The notes: generated from the sequence alone by a model not told the origin. Positions 51,039 through 59,518 are shown, counted from the stretch's first letter. The stretch: DNA of 64,000 bases from CAYVXE01 sp964455375 (GCA_964455375.1 CAYVXE010000003.1:1-64000), one strand, 5' to 3'. Numbers and translations: made by a program.

Positions 51039-52243
51039 AAATGTTTGAACCAAGTATGTTAACTCGTATAATGGACATTTCTCAAAAAGGCGAACGCCTG
51101 GCCATCGGCTTGATGTCCGGGACTTCCGTGGATGGTGTCGATGCCGCATTGGTGAAAATAAAGGGTTCCGGATTGCAAACAGATATAACCCTGGAAGGGT
51201 TTCTTTCCTTTCCCTATCCGGACGGGTTAAAAGAAGTTGTTCTTGAAAATTCCACGCCGGGACAGGGTAGTGTTGATGGTCTTTGCCGTCTGAATGTTTT
51301 GCTGGGAGAAATTTTTGCCCACGCGTCCCAGGCACTTTTAAAAGCGGCAGGTGTTTCTCCCGAACAGGTTGATTTTATCGGCTCGCACGGACAAACGGTC
51401 CAGCACTTACCAGAAAAAGAAAAACAATTCGGCTACGATATTCAGGCGACATTACAAATAGCCGAACCAGCGGTTATCGCCAGGCGTACCGGCATTTTGA
51501 CCGTAGCCGATTTTCGGCCTGCCGATCTTGCGCTGGGCGGACAGGGCGCACCACTGGTGCCTTATTTTGATTATCTTTTGTTTCGGTCAGATGTGAAAAA
51601 CAGGGCATTGCTCAATATTGGTGGTATTTCTAATTTTACCGTTTTAATAAAAAACGGCACGGTGAACGATGTTATCGCATATGATACCGGCCCGGGCAAT
51701 ATGGTGCTCGATTGGCTCATGCAGGCGTTGCTGAAGAAGCCGTTCGATGAGAGCGGAAAAACAGCACAGTCCGGACAGATTTCTGAACCGTTGTTGAAGA
51801 CTGCTCTGCTGCATCCGTATTTTGCAAAGCGACCGCCAAAATCAACCGGTAGAGAAGAATTTGGAGAAGTGTTTTCAAAAACGTTTCTAAAAGAAGCCCA
51901 AAAATTGAATCTTTCCGTAGAAGATACCATTGCAACCGCGGCGCAGTTAACTATCGAAGGTGTTTGGCACAGCTACGAAAGCGATGTAAAGCCGGCCGTT
52001 CAGATTGACGAATGGATCATTAGCGGAGGCGGTGCAAAAAATAAATTTTTACTGGCACAATTAGGAAAAAGGGCCGCACCGGCGCAGGTGAAGATCATAG
52101 ATGACCTTGGCTTGTCTTCCGATGCTAAAGAGGCTGTTTGTTTTGCTGTTCTGGCAAATGAAACGCTTATGGGAAACTGCAACAATGTCCCGTCCGCCAC
52201 CGGTGCTGCAAAGCAAACGATTCTGGGTAAAATATGCTTTTGA
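51035..52243 (+). CDS. anmK: Anhydro-N-acetylmuramic acid kinase
   Basis: A 402-residue kinase that phosphorylates and opens 1,6-anhydro-MurNAc during peptidoglycan recycling. G-L-M-S-G-T-S-V-D-G-V-D-A-A-L is the ATP-binding loop, followed by G-S-H-G-Q-T-V, D-F-R-P-A-D-L-A-L-G-G-Q-G-A-P-L-V-P, N-I-G-G-I-S-N and G-G-G-A-K-N. A longer-than-usual N-terminal leader of about 15 residues precedes the family start. It is the last gene of the 439-residue protein-bioY-anmK group, followed by a weak terminator. No murQ or ampG gene is nearby. Confidence 0.95.
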   Translation: MKMFEPSMLTRIMDISQKGERLAIGLMSGTSVDGVDAALVKIKGSGLQTDITLEGFLSFPYPDGLKEVVLENSTPGQGSVDGLCRLNVLLGEIFAHASQALLKAAGVSPEQVDFIGSHGQTVQHLPEKEKQFGYDIQATLQIAEPAVIARRTGILTVADFRPADLALGGQGAPLVPYFDYLLFRSDVKNRALLNIGGISNFTVLIKNGTVNDVIAYDTGPGNMVLDWLMQALLKKPFDESGKTAQSGQISEPLLKTALLHPYFAKRPPKSTGREEFGEVFSKTFLKEAQKLNLSVEDTIATAAQLTIEGVWHSYESDVKPAVQIDEWIISGGGAKNKFLLAQLGKRAAPAQVKIIDDLGLSSDAKEAVCFAVLANETLMGNCNNVPSATGAAKQTILGKICF

Positions 52244-52270
52244 GGAGAGGACGTACACAAACCGGAAAAA

Positions 52271-52292
52271 AACCGTTAAGCGGTTGTTTTAT
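52271..52292 (+). terminator. Weak candidate terminator after anmK
   Basis: AACCG-TTAAG-CGGTT hairpin (52271-52285), followed by G and TTTTAT. The stem is only five base pairs, so this is tentative. The rest of the 153-base gap shows nothing else. Confidence 0.35.
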
Positions 52293-52396
52293 AATTGTCT
52301 TGATTAACCTGAGTTTAATATCTATATTTAACATTCAATATTGGGGGAGAACACGGCGTAAATTATTGTTTAAGACCTAACCCGGTACAAAGAATC

Positions 52397-52972
52397 ATGT
52401 TGCGTAAACAAGAAACCCAAAAAAAATCCGTTTTCAATTTTCATGTCGGTGATGCTATTTGGGGTAATATTTTTAAAAAGGACTCCAGTGAGAAAGAAAC
52501 GATTCGGGCAATTTTACGGCAAATACCTCTATTTCGCGGGATGAATAAATACAGTTTAAACGAATTTGAGAAACTTATGCACCGGCGCACCTATAAAGCA
52601 GACGAAACAATTTTCTGGGAAGGCGAACCTGGCGTGGGTATGTACGTGGTATTGGAAGGGAGCATCGGCATATACAAAGAAAGTCTGGAAGCAGGTCGGG
52701 AGGAGTTGGCAACATTAAAACGAGGGGAGTTTTTGGGTGAGCTTGCATTATTGGATGAATCTCCGCGCTCGGCCTCTGCGGTTGCTCTGGAGAAATCTGT
52801 AATTCTGGGACTTTTTCGACCGGATTTAATGGAATTAATTGAAAGAAAGCCGCGATTAGGAAATAGATTCCTTTTTCAGTTAGCATCGCTCATCGGAGAA
52901 CGCTTAAAGCACACCAACGAAGAATTACAGGCCCTGTGGACAAAACTGGAGGAATCGAAAGTCATCACATGA
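52397..52972 (+). CDS. Cyclic nucleotide-binding domain protein
   Basis: A 191-residue protein with one cNMP-binding (cap family) domain at about 50-150. The landmarks are the strand F-W-E-G-E-P-G-V-G-M-Y-V-V-L-E-G-S, the phosphate-binding cassette F-L-G-E-L-A-L-L-D-E-S-P-R-S-A-S-A and the C-terminal helix region. The Arg and Glu in G-E-L-A-L-L-x-x-x-x-R-x-A are present, so nucleotide binding is plausible. There is no helix-turn-helix, unlike CRP. Its stop overlaps the start of an AI-2E-family transporter gene (ATGA), suggesting it acts on that transporter. Cytoplasmic. Confidence 0.85.
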   Translation: MLRKQETQKKSVFNFHVGDAIWGNIFKKDSSEKETIRAILRQIPLFRGMNKYSLNEFEKLMHRRTYKADETIFWEGEPGVGMYVVLEGSIGIYKESLEAGREELATLKRGEFLGELALLDESPRSASAVALEKSVILGLFRPDLMELIERKPRLGNRFLFQLASLIGERLKHTNEELQALWTKLEESKVIT

Positions 52973-54045
52973 AAGCCACGGAAAACGGCACGCAAGTATT
53001 TACCATCAGCTTCAGTCCCAGAACCGTCCGTAAATTGGTACTGTGGGGCTTTATTGGCCTGGCTGTCTTAGGAATTATCGCCTTGTTGCCGGCGTTGCGT
53101 TCGGTGCTCACCACCATCATTGTAGCCCTTTTTCTGGCCTTTCTTCTTGAACCGGTGGTCACATTTATTGAAAATCGCGGTGTTGAACGCTTGTTTGCTT
53201 CTGCGTTGGTCTTTCTGTTCATTCTGATGTTAGCATTGTTAGCATTTAAATATCTGGTGCCGGTTTTTAGCAATGAAATTCATCAATTAAGTACAGGCTT
53301 TAGTGAGCAGTCCGGCGATGATATTTTAAAGAAGATCCAACAGAAATTAGGTGATACCATTCCGATTTTAGACAATCCGTTACTCCAGGATGAGCTTCGG
53401 TCAAAGGTCAATTCAATTTTGAAAAGTAGCTTTTCCATGGTGGTAAACGCACTGTCGACAATCGTTTCCCTTGTTATGATGGCATTTATGACCTTTTTCT
53501 TTTTGAAAGACGGCCGGCGAATGAAAAAGGCTGTTATAAGCTGGGTACCAAATCGCTATTTTGAGATGTCTTTAATTCTGTTACATAAAATGTCTACGCA
53601 ATTAGGCCGGTACATTCGCGGCCAGTTATTGGTGGCCAGCATCGTCGGAGCGCTTTCAATTTTCGCGCTTTATTTGCTGGATATTCGCTATTATTTTTTC
53701 ATTGGCGCCATTGCCGGTATCGCGAATATGATTCCATATTTCGGCCCGTTGGTTGGCGCCGTTCCTGCAATTATTATTGCTCTGATCGATACGGGCTCCA
53801 TGGGGTCCGTTGCTGCGGTAGCTGTGGCATTTGCAAGTATCCAATTATTTGAAAATATCTTCGTCTCCCCGGTTATTGTTTCAAAAAGTGTTGAGTTACA
53901 TCCGCTAACGATAATCATGGTCATTTTAATTGGCGGTCAGCTTTTGGGTCTTTTGGGCATGCTTCTCGCCGTACCAACGGCAAGTATGATCAAAGTGACG
54001 GCGCAAGAGATTTCCTGGGGTGTAAAACATTACCGGATTTTTTAA
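52969..54045 (+). CDS. AI-2E family transporter (UPF0118)
   Basis: A 358-residue membrane protein when started at the ATG at 52969, which overlaps the preceding stop. A GTG 33 bases upstream is possible but has no benefit. About eight membrane helices are predicted, with a central soluble stretch (about 120-160). The family signatures A-I-I-I-A-L-I-D-T-G and P-V-I-V-S-K-S-V-E-L-H-P-L are visible. Members export autoinducer-2 or act as Na+/H+ antiporters, so the substrate cannot be assigned. It is paired with the cNMP-binding protein. Confidence 0.9.
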   Translation: MKATENGTQVFTISFSPRTVRKLVLWGFIGLAVLGIIALLPALRSVLTTIIVALFLAFLLEPVVTFIENRGVERLFASALVFLFILMLALLAFKYLVPVFSNEIHQLSTGFSEQSGDDILKKIQQKLGDTIPILDNPLLQDELRSKVNSILKSSFSMVVNALSTIVSLVMMAFMTFFFLKDGRRMKKAVISWVPNRYFEMSLILLHKMSTQLGRYIRGQLLVASIVGALSIFALYLLDIRYYFFIGAIAGIANMIPYFGPLVGAVPAIIIALIDTGSMGSVAAVAVAFASIQLFENIFVSPVIVSKSVELHPLTIIMVILIGGQLLGLLGMLLAVPTASMIKVTAQEISWGVKHYRIF

Positions 54046-54058
54046 ATCGATTTTATTT

Positions 54059-55027
54059 ATGTCCTCTTCTTCCGTTTCGCGTCAAAACCATCTCGTTGCT
54101 TTGCTGGCATTCACGACTGTCCTCTTTGCTTCGTGTACCCGGTCCGTCACCGGCGATGCTTCAATCGTAATGAACTGGCAGGCCGTGGATTCGCTCAACA
54201 CAAAATTACCCGATGGAATACGGGTCTATTCCGGTTCCAACGAGCATTTGCCGTTGAAAGCGTGGTATGTGCGTATTCAAGAGTCCCGGCCAGAGATTTT
54301 TACAAAAGTATTGCTGTCGGATGATTCCAGAGACAATCGTGAGACCGTCTCCAGTTTTGCCCATGATGAAAACGCCGTCGTCGCAATCAACGCCGGCTAT
54401 TTTGTAATGGGACAAACGCCAGCGCGACATGCCGGTTTACTGGTTTGTGATGGCAAAATAATGGCTTCTGCAACGCGATCTGTTATGCGAAAAGCGGTCC
54501 GGTATCCCGCAGCCCGCTCAGCGATCGGCTTTACTGAAGACGATAGAATTGATATCAAGTGGGTGCGCAATCGTCACGATACGCTTTTCGCCTGGTCCGA
54601 ACCACTTAAAAACAGGCAAAACAAACCGAAAAAGTTAGATTTTAAGCGAGCGATCCTGTGGCAGGTGAACGATGCCGTTTCTGCCGGCCCCATGTTAATT
54701 TCCAAAGGTAAGGTTCATGTGGCGACAGACGAGGAAGTGTTCTTCGGGTCTGCCATTCCCAATGTCCATCCGCGGAGCGCCGCGGGAATTACCGCCAATG
54801 GCGAGCTTATTTTAATGGCTGTGGATGGTCGTCAACCGGAGAGCCGCGGCGTTAACCTGGAAGAACTTGCTGATTTAATGCTCGGAGTTGGCTCTGTGTG
54901 GGCGCTGAACTTAGATGGTGGCGGATCCACGACTCTAATCGTGAACGGTCTTCGCCTGAATCGTCCGTCGGGTGGGGACACCGAACGAGAAGTCATGTCG
55001 GTGCTGGCGACATTTGTCAGAAAATAG
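54059..55027 (+). CDS. Phosphodiester glycosidase (NAGPA domain) lipoprotein
   Basis: A 322-residue protein with a signal region whose L-F-A-S-C (Cys 26) is a plausible lipobox. The mature part is a NAGPA-type phosphodiester glycosidase domain: A-V-V-A-I-N-A-G-Y-F, I-P-N-V-H-P-R-S-A-A-G and A-L-N-L-D-G-G-G-S-T-T carry the conserved Asp, Asn and His residues. Family members remove GlcNAc from phosphodiesters and are often secreted. Substrate here unknown. It starts 13 bases after the AI-2E gene, and the selenoprotein gene follows 41 bases later. Confidence 0.85.
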   Translation: MSSSSVSRQNHLVALLAFTTVLFASCTRSVTGDASIVMNWQAVDSLNTKLPDGIRVYSGSNEHLPLKAWYVRIQESRPEIFTKVLLSDDSRDNRETVSSFAHDENAVVAINAGYFVMGQTPARHAGLLVCDGKIMASATRSVMRKAVRYPAARSAIGFTEDDRIDIKWVRNRHDTLFAWSEPLKNRQNKPKKLDFKRAILWQVNDAVSAGPMLISKGKVHVATDEEVFFGSAIPNVHPRSAAGITANGELILMAVDGRQPESRGVNLEELADLMLGVGSVWALNLDGGGSTTLIVNGLRLNRPSGGDTEREVMSVLATFVRK

Positions 55028-55068
55028 CAAGGCTCAGAGAAAACATGTAGCACCGAAAGGGATCTTGA

Positions 55069-55413
55069 ATGAAAAAAGTAGATTGGTTTTATTTTCGCAA
55101 CGGCTGAACGAGCTGTAAGAGAGCGCAAGAGTTTCTTGCCTTGAATCATGTGGACATCAATACGACAGTCAGCGCCTCAAAGAAATTGCAGATTGAGGAT
55201 GCAAAGAAACTCCTTAGGGAGAAGGAGCGGCTGTATGTTGCGAAGGGGAAAAAGATCAGACGTTTTAATTTGCAGGAAGACATTGCGACTCCGGAAGAGT
55301 TGGTTACATTTCTTTTAGGTCCTACGGGAAACTTGCGTGCCCCCACGATCCAGGTCGGTCGTACATTACTCGTAGGTTTCAACCAGGCAATTTATGAAGA
55401 AGTTTTCAGGTAA
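55069..55413 (+). CDS. ArsC/Spx-like (seleno)protein with in-frame TGA as Sec
   Basis: Reading through the in-frame TGA at 55105-55107 gives a 114-residue thioredoxin-fold protein: M-K-K-V-D-W-F-Y-F-R-N-G-U-T-S-C-K-R-A-Q, then D-I-N-T-T-V and a C-terminal R-A-P-T-I-Q-V-G with the cis-Pro of the family. ArsC/Spx-type proteins have C-x-x-C at that position, and replacing the first Cys gives U-T-S-C, a redox-active selenosulfide pair. The ATG at 55069 has AAGGGA at normal spacing, and a hairpin consistent with a bacterial SECIS lies 23 bases downstream of the TGA to its loop. A gene caller that stops at TGA would instead call only the TTG-started 3' part from 55141. The 3' end overlaps the metallophosphoesterase by 20 bases. 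The role is unknown; it is not necessarily an arsenate reductase. A nonsense pseudogene is the alternative, but the rest of the frame is intact. Confidence 0.85.
55121..55142 (+). ncRNA. Candidate bacterial SECIS hairpin
   Basis: GAGCGCAAGAGTTTCTTGCC and two more T fold into a stem of nine base pairs including one G-U (GCAAGA/TCTTGC plus GAG/CTT with one bulged C). The loop is GTT, beginning with G. The loop starts 23 bases after the TGA. Bacterial SECIS elements place a small G-containing apical loop roughly 16-37 bases after the UGA, so this fits. Confidence 0.65.
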
Positions 55414-56260
55414 GGCGTCTCAAATAAATATACAAAAGAAAAGATGGTTACAGGTGCTGGTCTTTTCTGTTTGCATCGTTGTGATCGTTCTCTTTTTGGT
55501 TTCAAACACGCTTAAAATTCAAACGGTTAATTTACAGCAGTCATCCTTTTCAAACGTCTTGCGGGGCAAGCGGGCAATTTTACTAAGCGACTTGCATCTG
55601 AGCGCGGGAAACAAGACGTCTGTTTCACAATTATTGTTCGCTATCGAAAAGATAAAACCGGACATTATTTTCCTGGTGGGTGATTTTGTTCCCTGGACCT
55701 CGACAAAAGAGGATTACAGGAATGTTTTCCATTTTCTAAAAGAACTATCTGCTCCGCTTGGTGTGTACGCGGTTTTGGGTGATTCGGATTATCAGCGCAG
55801 CAGGGAGAGTTGTACCTTTTGCCACAGTCAGAATATACGCAAACCGACACCGCTAAATCAGGTTAAATTTATCCGGGACAGTTTTATCGATCTGAACCTG
55901 AACGGTCGTTTCTTGCGCATTGCTGGTGTTGACAGCCGTGAGGGGCTGAGACCGCGACTGCAAAATGTTCCACCGCTTATCGTTCGCACACCGGTCATCT
56001 TGCTTAGCCATACATCGACGGTATATCATAAAATTCCGAAAGGCAGGAATGTACTCGTTCTGTCTGGTGATACCCATGGTGGCCAGGTTTATTTGCCGAC
56101 TTTTCTATGGAAACTTTGGGGTCGTAAACCGGACCCGGAGCACATGTACGGTTATTTCAAAGATGGTGAGAAAAGTTTGTATGTTACCAGTGGCACAGGT
56201 ACATCCGATTTCCCGTTTCGTTTTGGGGTGCGGCCTGAAATAGCCGTGTTTAAATTTTAG
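55394..56260 (+). CDS. Membrane-anchored metallophosphoesterase
   Basis: A 288-residue calcineurin-like phosphoesterase. A basic N-terminus and one membrane helix (about 18-38) anchor the catalytic domain outside or at the membrane. Motifs are L-S-D-L-H-L (Asp 66, His 68), V-G-D-F (Asp 97), then L-G-D-S-D where G-N-H-D/E is expected (Asn and His replaced by Asp and Ser), L-S-H-T (206) and G-D-T-H-G-G-Q (225-231). It is similar to YkuE-type enzymes that act on lipid A or phospholipids. The missing catalytic His may lower or alter activity. It starts within the selenoprotein gene. Confidence 0.85.
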   Translation: MKKFSGKASQINIQKKRWLQVLVFSVCIVVIVLFLVSNTLKIQTVNLQQSSFSNVLRGKRAILLSDLHLSAGNKTSVSQLLFAIEKIKPDIIFLVGDFVPWTSTKEDYRNVFHFLKELSAPLGVYAVLGDSDYQRSRESCTFCHSQNIRKPTPLNQVKFIRDSFIDLNLNGRFLRIAGVDSREGLRPRLQNVPPLIVRTPVILLSHTSTVYHKIPKGRNVLVLSGDTHGGQVYLPTFLWKLWGRKPDPEHMYGYFKDGEKSLYVTSGTGTSDFPFRFGVRPEIAVFKF

Positions 56261-56271
56261 GAAAAGGACCG

Positions 56272-56829
56272 ATGTTTTGCAGTAAGAATCTTTTACAAAA
56301 GATCGTTTTTTGGAGCGTCTTACCACTTGTTTTTTGTGCCTGTGCGAGGAACGACACAGAAACAGAACCATTTGACTTTGATTTTGAAACGGAAGCCGAT
56401 TTAAATGCATTGACATGGGAGTGCCGGCAATTGTACAGCCTGTCTCCGGAACATGTGACGCATGGTAAATTCAGCCTAAAAGCAGAGCTTTATCCCGGTT
56501 TGTACCCGGGGTTGAAAATTCGCCGGTTTGATCCGGACTGGTCGAGATATTCGGCGCTGCATTTTGATCTGTTTAATCCGCTTCCGGATTCCCTGCCGCT
56601 ACACATTCGCATTGACGATCAACAGGAGCACCCTGAGTTTGAGAACCGTTTTAATTTGACGATCATGTTGCAACCGGGTGCCGGGCACTACATCCTGCCA
56701 TTGAGCAAGGTGATAACCTCCGGCAGCAAACGGCCATTAAAGTTAAGCTCCATTGAGGCGGTTTACTTGTTTATCGTCCAGCCGAAGAAGGAAGTCGATC
56801 TATATTTTGATTTTTTACACCTGGAGTAA
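56272..56829 (+). CDS. Lipoprotein with a jelly-roll-like domain
   Basis: A 185-residue protein with a hydrophobic N-terminus containing F-C-A-C (Cys 24), a plausible lipoprotein site. The mature part begins F-D-F-E-T-E-A-D-L-N-A-L-T-W, then S-A-L-H-F-D-L-F-N-P and I-E-A-V-Y-L-F-I-V-Q, a beta-jelly-roll pattern common to carbohydrate-binding modules. No catalytic motif. It is 11 bases after the metallophosphoesterase gene and ends 36 bases from the oppositely oriented LVIVD gene, so it is last in its operon. Family not recognised. Confidence 0.7.
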   Translation: MFCSKNLLQKIVFWSVLPLVFCACARNDTETEPFDFDFETEADLNALTWECRQLYSLSPEHVTHGKFSLKAELYPGLYPGLKIRRFDPDWSRYSALHFDLFNPLPDSLPLHIRIDDQQEHPEFENRFNLTIMLQPGAGHYILPLSKVITSGSKRPLKLSSIEAVYLFIVQPKKEVDLYFDFLHLE

Positions 56830-56865
56830 AGCACACATCTGCTACCGCATGAGGTTGAATGAAAC

Positions 56866-58488
56866 TTACCGGTCAACATATTCTATGGTAAAGCCTTTAA
56901 TGTGTACACTCTCTGCGCCGTTAATAGATCCGTTTATAAATTGCGGGTATTGGTTTGCAATTTTTGCATAATGATAAACGTTGATGAAATATTTTCCTGG
57001 CGAGAAGGGAAACGTTCCACTGTCGCGCATAACCGTGTGTGGCTCTCCCGGATCATCGGGTACAACTTTGTACCCTCCTGCGTTGGGATTTAGCGGTTTT
57101 GTTTTGTTTCCGCTTTCGTCCTGAAGTTCCAGGTAAAAACTTTCGTTTTTTTGCTCGTCGCCACTGTTGTACCAGACAGTCGTATCGATTCTGTATTTCC
57201 CCCGGGTTTTGATGTCGACCTCAGCTACGTGTAAGTCGGAAGAACCGGACTCTCCGCCATCTGCCAGGACGACGCTTTCGACAGAAACCGTGATTGGTGC
57301 AACGGGTTCGACGATTTCAAGGATTTTTAATCCACCGACACCGTTGGCGACAAAGACAAGATTGTCTTTGGAGGCGACAAAATTCGTTGAACCTTCGAAT
57401 GTCGCTTTACCTAAAGACACGATGCCGGCAAGGGTGATTTTGCCGATCATCAAGCCGTCGCTACCATTTGCCATGAAAAGGCGTCCGTTTGCTACCGAGA
57501 CGCCATTTGTCTGGCCGCCGGTTGGCGCCGGAATGGCGGTGGCTACCGTTTCGTTTTTTAAATCTACAACCAAAACGCCACAGCGGAAAGCGGATAGATA
57601 AACATTGTCTCCATCGACAGCCATTTCTGCTTTTTCCTGAAGAAAATTATCACATCCAAGGCTGATTGTTTTAATAAAAGTCAAGGTAGAACGATCAAAC
57701 AAATGCAGGTTCGTTCCGGTTCCCTCCAAAACCAAAACATAGGAATCGGTTTTATCGATCGCCTTCGCCCCCTCCAGGGGGATTTGTTTTTCCAGCGAAA
57801 GGGCGTGTTGTTTGAACACTGAGAGCGCCCCGTTTGTCGTACCGGATGTTACAAAGACCGAGTTATCAAAACAGGCCACATCGTTGGCGTTAAAACTTGG
57901 CAGGTCAAACCGTTGAGAATTATCCGTCAGTCGATTAGCCTGTAAGTCGAGAATTTCAAGGCAGGCCGGTGTGTCAAATACTGGATTGCGGTCACTGGCC
58001 GTTGCTTCACCAAGGAAAAGTTTTCCTGCAAATGCTGTCGCAATGGTGATGTCGGTGTCCAGAAACAGCGCCTGCGATAGTAAAATCGGATGTTCGGGGT
58101 TTACCACATCGACGATTTCCACAGCGCCACGATATTGATTTTGCGCGGTGCTGTATGAAACATACGCGTGTGAATCGTCAAACGTTACGTGACTGGCATG
58201 TAAGAATTGTCCGTCCACAATCGGCGGGGAAACTTCAGCCCTTAGTTTCAGTTGAAACGGCACTGTTTGTGAAAGATAGCTTGCACCGGTTTTTCGTGTC
58301 GAAAACTCTACCGGAATTGTTTTGTTTACATAAGTAATTTGAGCACTTAAAGTCGCTTCATCATTTTCGAGTTGTATTCTGTCGCCGTTATTTGCTGGTT
58401 CCGTGGGTTGATTGCCGCAGGCATAAAAGAAACAACTCACAGAGAAGAGAATAAAAACAGAGAAACGTATGCGAGTGCGTGACGTCAT
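56866..58488 (-). CDS. LVIVD-repeat beta-propeller lipoprotein
   Basis: A 540-residue secreted lipoprotein started at the ATG at 58488, which has AGGG at the right distance. The signal core ends F-Y-A-C. LVIVD-like repeats of a beta-propeller follow (A-V-E-I-V-D-V-V-N-P-E-H-P-I and G-L-K-I-L-E-I-V-E-P-V-A-P). The C-terminal 120 residues form another beta-rich domain. Such proteins are usually surface-exposed and uncharacterised. It is downstream of thrB by about 137 bases and may be separately transcribed. Confidence 0.8.
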   Translation of the reverse strand: MTSRTRIRFSVFILFSVSCFFYACGNQPTEPANNGDRIQLENDEATLSAQITYVNKTIPVEFSTRKTGASYLSQTVPFQLKLRAEVSPPIVDGQFLHASHVTFDDSHAYVSYSTAQNQYRGAVEIVDVVNPEHPILLSQALFLDTDITIATAFAGKLFLGEATASDRNPVFDTPACLEILDLQANRLTDNSQRFDLPSFNANDVACFDNSVFVTSGTTNGALSVFKQHALSLEKQIPLEGAKAIDKTDSYVLVLEGTGTNLHLFDRSTLTFIKTISLGCDNFLQEKAEMAVDGDNVYLSAFRCGVLVVDLKNETVATAIPAPTGGQTNGVSVANGRLFMANGSDGLMIGKITLAGIVSLGKATFEGSTNFVASKDNLVFVANGVGGLKILEIVEPVAPITVSVESVVLADGGESGSSDLHVAEVDIKTRGKYRIDTTVWYNSGDEQKNESFYLELQDESGNKTKPLNPNAGGYKVVPDDPGEPHTVMRDSGTFPFSPGKYFINVYHYAKIANQYPQFINGSINGAESVHIKGFTIEYVDR

Positions 58489-58624
58489 AATCATCCCTAA
58501 TCGTTAAAAAGAATTCCTGTATAAACGTAGAAATATTATCGACGTCCTTTCGGAGAAATTAACCAATTTGAACGTAATGAAAGATATGGCAGCTCTTGTG
58601 GGAATCGGGGTTAAATTGCTCGAC

Positions 58625-59518
58625 TTAGAAATATATCACGCCCTGATTGTCGGCTGTGAAAATTCGACATACCGCTGGAATATTCAAGGCGCGTGCTTTT
58701 TGCTGCCAGGCGTCCTGCAAAGATGTTCCGTCATCTGCGGTAAAGGCCAGGATCGTTGATCCAGACCCGCTGACACAGACTCCGAGTGCTTTCGATTCGA
58801 CGGCGACCCCTGCAAATGCGTCGTAGCCGGGGATGAGTTGTTTGCGATACGGTTGGTGTATTTTATCCTGCATGGCGATGGATAACGCTTCGTAATTTTT
58901 ACTCATGAACGCATGTGTGAGAAGAGCGCTGCGTTGAATGTTGAAAACCGCGTCTTTGTGGCTCACCGAACCGGGTAAAATCTGCCGTGCCGCTTTGGTG
59001 GAAATGGTCACGTCGGGAATTAACGCGACCATCGTGAGACTGGGTTCTACGGGAAACGCTTTTGTCACCGGACGGCCTTTCTCAAGGCAATTTATCGTGA
59101 AGCCGCCAAACAGTGACGCCGCGGCATTTTCCGGATGGCCTTCAAGTTCGTTTGCCAGGGAAAGCAGGTACTCTTTTTTTGTGTTTAGGCCGGTGAGTTT
59201 TGCGGCACAAGCCAATCCTGCAATCGTTGCTGCGCCACTGCTTCCAAGACCACGGGACAAAGGAATCTCATTTTTGACTGTGATGTTCAAGGCAGGCAGC
59301 ATTTGGTTGACATGAAGGAAAAACTTTTTTACTGCCAGATAAACAAGATTTGTTTCGTCGCGGGGAATTTCATCGGCGCCTTCACCGGAAACCTCGATGT
59401 GCAGGTCTGTGGGGCTGACGTCCATTTTTACGGTCAGGTACATCTGTAGCGCCAGACCGAAGGTGTCGAATCCAGAACCGAGATTCGATGTGGATGCGGG
59501 AACCCGGACGTTAACCAT
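58625..59518 (-). CDS. thrB: Homoserine kinase
   Basis: A 297-residue GHMP kinase phosphorylating homoserine in threonine synthesis. The correct start is the ATG at 59518 (M-V-N-V-R-V-P-A-S-T-S-N-L-G-S-G-F-D); the frame stays open 123 residues upstream, but that part is the shadow of pyrE. The GHMP ATP motif P-L-S-R-G-L-G-S-S-G-A-A-T-I-A-G is intact, and V-S-G-S-G-S-T-I is the C-terminal motif. The start overlaps the end of pyrE by eight bases, so it is cotranslated with pyrimidine genes although the pathways are unrelated. Confidence 0.95.
   Translation of the reverse strand: MVNVRVPASTSNLGSGFDTFGLALQMYLTVKMDVSPTDLHIEVSGEGADEIPRDETNLVYLAVKKFFLHVNQMLPALNITVKNEIPLSRGLGSSGAATIAGLACAAKLTGLNTKKEYLLSLANELEGHPENAAASLFGGFTINCLEKGRPVTKAFPVEPSLTMVALIPDVTISTKAARQILPGSVSHKDAVFNIQRSALLTHAFMSKNYEALSIAMQDKIHQPYRKQLIPGYDAFAGVAVESKALGVCVSGSGSTILAFTADDGTSLQDAWQQKARALNIPAVCRIFTADNQGVIYF

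Noticed and set aside
55069..55107. Pseudogene with a nonsense mutation
   Set aside because: The frame is intact on both sides for 114 codons, TGA is exactly at the redox Cys, and a SECIS-like hairpin is present; a random stop would rarely coincide with all of these.
55141..55413. A 90-residue TTG-started gene on its own
   Set aside because: It is the 3' part of the selenoprotein frame. It begins inside the conserved fold, and a better ATG with a ribosome binding site exists upstream if TGA is decoded as selenocysteine.
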